Source: Pterobdella sp. o SKG-2022 (Eukaryota; Annelida; Clitellata; Hirudinida; Piscicolidae). Taken from it: a DNA stretch of 64,000 bases. Position 1 is the first letter of the stretch. Each line of letters opens with the position of its first letter. Below are positions 59,550 to 64,000 of the stretch, piece after piece. The notes beneath the pieces were generated by a model that was not told where the DNA came from, ran no database searches, and worked only from the letters and a program-made list of their open reading frames with translations. Where the stretch lies: positions 20,438,674 to 20,502,673 of the forward strand of contig OZ038322.1 of assembly GCA_964035795.1 (NCBI GenBank). Reading direction: 5' to 3'. Position numbers and translations under genes: made by a program.

Positions 59550-60299
59550 TAAACTTTTGTCAAGTTTTCTGCAATGTTCATTTTTATGTGAGTTAACCTC
59601 ATAAATACTAAAAATTTGAATGACTTTAAATTATAATTTTTTTGCCATTAAACTTAAAAATCATAAAATAAATTGATGTAAAAGAATGCACAGTTTTTTG
59701 AAACCATCTCATTTACTCAATTTTATTGAAACCAACCAAGACAATTCTTACATAATAAAAATTTCACTATTTGTTTCTTACTTTGTATCTAGTGATATCC
59801 CATAATCAAGTTTAGCCTTTGCATGAGATAAAACCAAGTTTTCAAAATATAATGAAAGTATCTTTTACCAAATAACATATTAAATTATCAAAAACATTTT
59901 AAACTGCTCTTGGTAGTACAATCCTTATAACTACCAAAAATTTTTATCTTCTGATACATGCCTCATCCATTTTGATATTAGCAAACAAAATTAAAATGAT
60001 AATTTATTCAATATAAAAGCACTTCAAACATCAATCCTGGTCATTATTATGAAAAAAATGCCAAAACCGAGATTCAAAATTTTAAAGACTAAATAAAACA
60101 AAATGACGATTTTAAGACTGAACATTATGTAAGAGTGTGTAAGCACCAACCCAGTGATTTCAGACCACCAAAATTGATGCTAACAAAATATTATGAACAG
60201 CTTATACATAATCAACTTATTCCAATGCCAATTTCCAGAACATCATCTCAATATTTATTTTCTCTTCGAATTTTCATTATCCTTAATCACACAGTATAA

Positions 60300-60554
60300 T
60301 CAAATGCCACAACTTTCATTAGCAACATTGAAATCACATAGGAGCCTCAATCCTGGCATGAGATATCGTGGAAGAGATGTGACATTGATTCCTGGTTCTG
60401 TATCCTTCTTATGGCTTCCGAGAGCATGCTTGATATGTCCACTGTTTTTATCTGCATTGGTTTTATGTGGAGATGTGTTATAATGTAACTCTATGAAATA
60501 AGCTTCATCGTTATAGCTAGCCGGTATCTGCTCTTTTGACATTACTTTTATCAT
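60300..60554 (-). CDS. unidentified open frame, 84 residues
   Basis: Minus-strand frame with [20 protein letters not shown] near its start and [20 protein letters not shown] near its end, stopping at 60300. It is less AT-rich than the DNA around it and sits where the last exon of the PRPS-associated protein gene could be, but its sequence does not match the expected C-terminus (normally VDISxILxEAIRRIHNGES). It may be an alternative 3' exon, a separate small gene or chance. I recognise no domain. Confidence 0.25.
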   Translation of the reverse strand: MIKVMSKEQIPASYNDEAYFIELHYNTSPHKTNADKNSGHIKHALGSHKKDTEPGINVTSLPRYLMPGLRLLCDFNVANESCGI

Positions 60555-60645
60555 TCAAATCGTGTAAGTGATATAAGTTGTGCGATTAATACATTATATA
60601 AACACTATCACATAATGATAGAAAGACATATGAGTGTGGAGGCAC

Positions 60646-61468
60646 CTTATGACACTGCATCTTCTGCACTTCATGCGGCACGGTGTTGGTCACTATCACC
60701 TGACATTTATCGATTATTTACATACAAACTATACAGAAATATTGTAATCATATACACACATAACTTCAAAGTTATAAATACTCAAAATAATCTGAAAATA
60801 TAAATTTTAATTAAACTCATTTAATATTTAGATTTAAAATCTAAGAAAGAATCGAAAAATCATAAATCTGCACTAATCTATATATAAAATCGCTCAAACG
60901 GTTTTTCACATGAGATATCTAAACGATTACAGTACTATATATTCAATAAAAGTTAACAAAAGCTGTTTATTGACCCTATGTATAGAACTCTCAGTAAGTA
61001 TGACTTGGATACATGTATTTTTTTAAAGAGCCACTATTATAAGTATGACCTTATCATGATATTAGTATATAAATAACCACAGATAACTTTTGGTTTTTAA
61101 ATACGTTTATTATAGGCAATAGATAACTACACAAGTCTACTGTGAACATAGGTAACTCCCCCAACCAACCTCATCTATGACAGACTCATCAATCAGTCTG
61201 GGGGCATCTGCAGACAGCAAGCCATGAGTTGCTAAGACGTATATCTTGTAAGCTCCTCTGTCCTGTGTGGTGGTATCTTTTCGTATCAAGCTATTGAGTC
61301 AATTGTATTGAGTTGGTGATTATTTACCCAAACCACGAAGAATCTTTTATAAAGGTCCAATTAATCAATGTGGGAATTATTAATAACCTTAAAAGGAATA
61401 CTGAATTATTTCCTGATGAGCAGTTATGTGTATACTCTTGTTGTATGTATATATTACTTGTTATATTT

Positions 61469-61567
<99 letters not shown>

Positions 61568-63133
61568 TATTATTTAATGTTAATAACAGTTATAAATAAA
61601 GTTAACATTTATACTTATAATGCATAAAAAAAATATTACTTAAAGTTTAAAAATTTCAAGTAAAGAAGAAATTCAAACAGTGAATAACAAAAAGAATAAT
61701 TGAGTACAGAAGTGAAAAGTTGATAGAGTCCCACCCACCTGTAGGATCTGGGCTGCTGAGACGAAGGACTCGACGTCGTCTATGATGTCATCCTGTGCAA
61801 AATTTTGTGTGTCAGTGTTGTGATTTGTAACAGTGATGCAAGTAGTGTTGTGATTTGTAGGGTTTGAATTGGAATATGAATCATTAAATTTTATTTAATA
61901 AAAATTAATCTAAGCTTTAAAGTGTTTTTTTTTCATTTATTCTATTAGTACTCTAATAATAATTAATTTGACATTTTCTTGTTTATAGTAATATATAATT
62001 TTTGAACTCAATCAATATTATAAACGATTTGTAAAACAAAAGAAGCAATAAAACCCAGTTGATTATATATTAACAAATCTTTTTTTTCATTTCTGTCTTT
62101 TTTAAAATGAATACTTTGTGTTTGTTGACCTTACAATAATAATATTTGTCATGTTACGAAACTTCCGTATATCAGGCTTAAAAATGCAAAACCATCTTTC
62201 ACATAAAAAATGTTTCAAAGTGGTGCATTGTTACATTTCTTTGATGATAGCAGTCTTTTACTTGATTTTAATTACCAACAGTTGGGATTCAAAAGTAATA
62301 CTTTTTAAGATACATTCTCAGAACTCAAGTTTGAATGCCACTATGATATAATTCGTTTTTAATTACACCAATGAATCAATATAAGTTATTCGAGCTGCTT
62401 CTTAATGCTTTTAATTGATTTTCTAGAACTACGTGTTAATAACTTGGCCTATATAATATTCAAAAGGTTTCTACCACGCTGTTTTATGATTTGGTAATTG
62501 TAAAAGACATATACCGACATACAACATATTATTCATTATTATTAAAGCGGCAATGAGAAGCTTTGTAGTCTAAGAAGTTTAAATTAAAATATCTCCCTTG
62601 CAACTACCCTATACATTATTATATCCTTTTTAATTGAATGCTCCAAAACCCAGCTTGAATTTTAATCATCTAAAAATATTCTATTGCTTAATTATCGCTA
62701 TCTTAAACGAAAAACTCCTAATAATTTTAACTGAAAACTATGTTTTGTCATTAGTTATTCATTTTAGTGTAAGCTATGATGAACATTACTATAAATATGA
62801 GTGTAAATAAGCGCTCAAGTTCAAAATGTTTAACCATTTTGAAAAGCAATAAAAATTTTTAATTTATTAAAAGGTGTACATTATACAGAATACTTTATGG
62901 CGTTATTTTGTGACGAAAAATTTAGTAAAGCTTTAAAGTAAATTTCTTAATATTCATTGCTTCACAAATCACTGAGCGCCAAAGAACTAGGATAACAAAA
63001 ATAATAACAATAAAAGCATAATAATAACCCAATAATAATATTATAAATTAACACAAACCAACCACAATAATGGCGATATGACCACTGACGTCCCCTACAA
63101 CTGATATTGGAGGCTTCTCCTTTTTCAGCATTG
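60646..63133 (-). CDS. PRPSAP: PRPS-associated protein (PRPSAP), partial
   Basis: Four consecutive exons are seen: 63133-63063 ([20 protein letters not shown]), 61792-61739 ([18 protein letters not shown]), 61262-61170 ([20 protein letters not shown]) and 60699-60646 ([18 protein letters not shown]). They join in phase 0. This is the C-terminal type I phosphoribosyltransferase-like domain of phosphoribosyl-pyrophosphate synthetase family proteins. Wording such as [13 protein letters not shown] and [11 protein letters not shown] is that of the non-catalytic PAP39/PAP41 regulators, which bind PRPP synthetase, not of PRPS itself. The N-terminal half lies to the right of the window, and the last coding exon (VDIS...RRIHNGES) was not found below 60646. 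Large introns contain a TA array. Confidence 0.92.
61473..61565. repeat. (TA)n microsatellite
   Basis: An uninterrupted TA array of about 92 bp lies in a PRPSAP intron. It is the second largest of the three TA arrays in this window. Confidence 0.97.
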
Positions 63134-63411
63134 CTTAGAATAATAATAACTACTATTATCATTATTTTTAGTGTTGTTTTTACGTCAATCTATATATAAT
63201 TATTTGTGATGGTTAGTTATGTATGATATAATGATGTAAATGAAGTATATACTAATAAATAATAGTCAAAGTTGCTTTTCCTAGTTATTATATAAGTTAA
63301 GTTATAGAGTTCAATATATGTGGGCTTAGATTAACCAAAACACAAAAAAAAGGACAATCGTAAAAATTATTAAGCTTATGAAGTATAATAGTCTAAATCA
63401 AATTGTAAGGT

Positions 63412-63570
63412 CAACAAATACAAAGTATTCATTAAAAAAAAAGACACGAAGCTTTTGGTAAGAATAGCTTACATTATAAAGTGATACAATCACTTGTTAG
63501 TGTAAGCTAGTCTTACGAGAAGCTTCGTCTTTTTTTAAATAAAAACTTTGTGTTTGTTGACCTTACAGAT
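63412..63570. mobile_element. palindromic hairpin-core element
   Basis: A near-complete inverted repeat: the left arm has aaggtcaacaaatacaaagt and gacacgaagcttttggtaag, then cttacattataaagtg; the right arm has cacttgttagtgtaagctag, tcttacgagaagcttcgtct, and acaaagt-type flank ending gtttgttgacctt. The loop is a few bases near 63487. A half-copy with the outer flank (tactttgtgtttgttgacct) is at 62110-62145, and a more diverged palindrome is at 14848-14965 in VPS11. No coding capacity. Confidence 0.8.
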
Positions 63571-63741
63571 TAAGTTTATATAACAATGATGCAATAGTGA
63601 TTATTAATTTTTTTGAAATGAGGTCTCAAACGTGTGAATAAATAAAAAATTGATAAAAATTTTAACTGATAAAAATTTTAACCTTAATAATGACAGATAT
63701 TATAGCAAGCCTATGTGAGGATTTTTGCTACATATTGATGG

Positions 63742-63775
63742 ATAGATTAGTTAGATAGATTGATAGATAGATAGG
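63742..63775. repeat. short GATA-type microsatellite
   Basis: Degenerate tagatagat units with a second cleaner array (gtagatagatagatagata) at 63940-63960. Simple sequence in what is probably a PRPSAP intron. Confidence 0.85.
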
Positions 63776-64000
63776 ACGAAAAATAGTGTATCATATTGAT
63801 TGTGTGAATATTAGAAGCAGAAATCTCAGTTAAAAGTTAGTTTGAAACATAATCAAGACATAATGAAGAGAAGCCATGAAGGCAAATGTTCATTAACTTT
63901 TAATAAGGAAATATTTTAAATGAATGAAGTAAGATTGATAGGTAGATAGATAGATAGATATAACAATTATTAATATTTCATACTAATATAAATTATATCG

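Overview
The window is a piece of an animal nuclear genome. It is very AT-rich and has spliced genes with GT-AG introns, clear animal orthologues, tRNA- and 5S-derived retroposons, LINE and Penelope-like remnants and long TA microsatellites. Genes for ciliary assembly (CFAP298) and a MOLO-1-type protein, Asn-rich proteins, and splice acceptors placed directly before several start codons fit an AT-rich invertebrate, possibly a spiralian or flatworm. I cannot name the species. Exons were joined by eye, using reading frame, splice signals and intron phase; no transcript data were available.

Layout: a BHLHE22/23-type bHLH factor (+, 1694-4268) meets VPS11 (-, 4494-15571) tail to tail. Next comes a 17-exon gene (+, 17718-22771) whose C-terminal 190 or so residues are an NSE2/MMS21 SUMO ligase; they are joined in frame to an unfamiliar 530-residue region that appears to hold a duplicated module. 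CFAP298 (-, 23069-24788) follows. Then comes a composite retroposon (tRNA-Leu piece, 5S rRNA piece, CR1/L2-like reverse-transcriptase tail, 25129-25960). A short secreted Cys-rich gene (+, 30126-30873) has a 234-bp truncated copy at 28547-28780. A MOLO-1/TPM-domain gene (-, 32083-33697) and a CNOT7/8 deadenylase (+, 34194-37330) are divergent. A ZnT zinc transporter with a His-rich loop (+, 39009-50688) fills the middle. The right part has a secreted gene with three near-identical 60-bp exons (-, 54459-57169), SDHAF4 (+, 59019-59549) and the 3' part of a PRPS-associated protein gene (-, 60646-63133).

The housekeeping genes (endolysosomal tethering, mRNA deadenylation, zinc transport, succinate dehydrogenase assembly, nucleotide synthesis, cilium assembly) have no evident joint function. 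The unusual content is the NSE2 fusion, the two short TATA-driven secreted-protein genes (one resembling micro-exon genes), the composite Pol III/LINE retroposon, and a dispersed family of hairpin repeats sharing a core of about 40 bp. The long stretches not listed as genes are AT-rich intron or intergenic DNA in which I see no supported gene.
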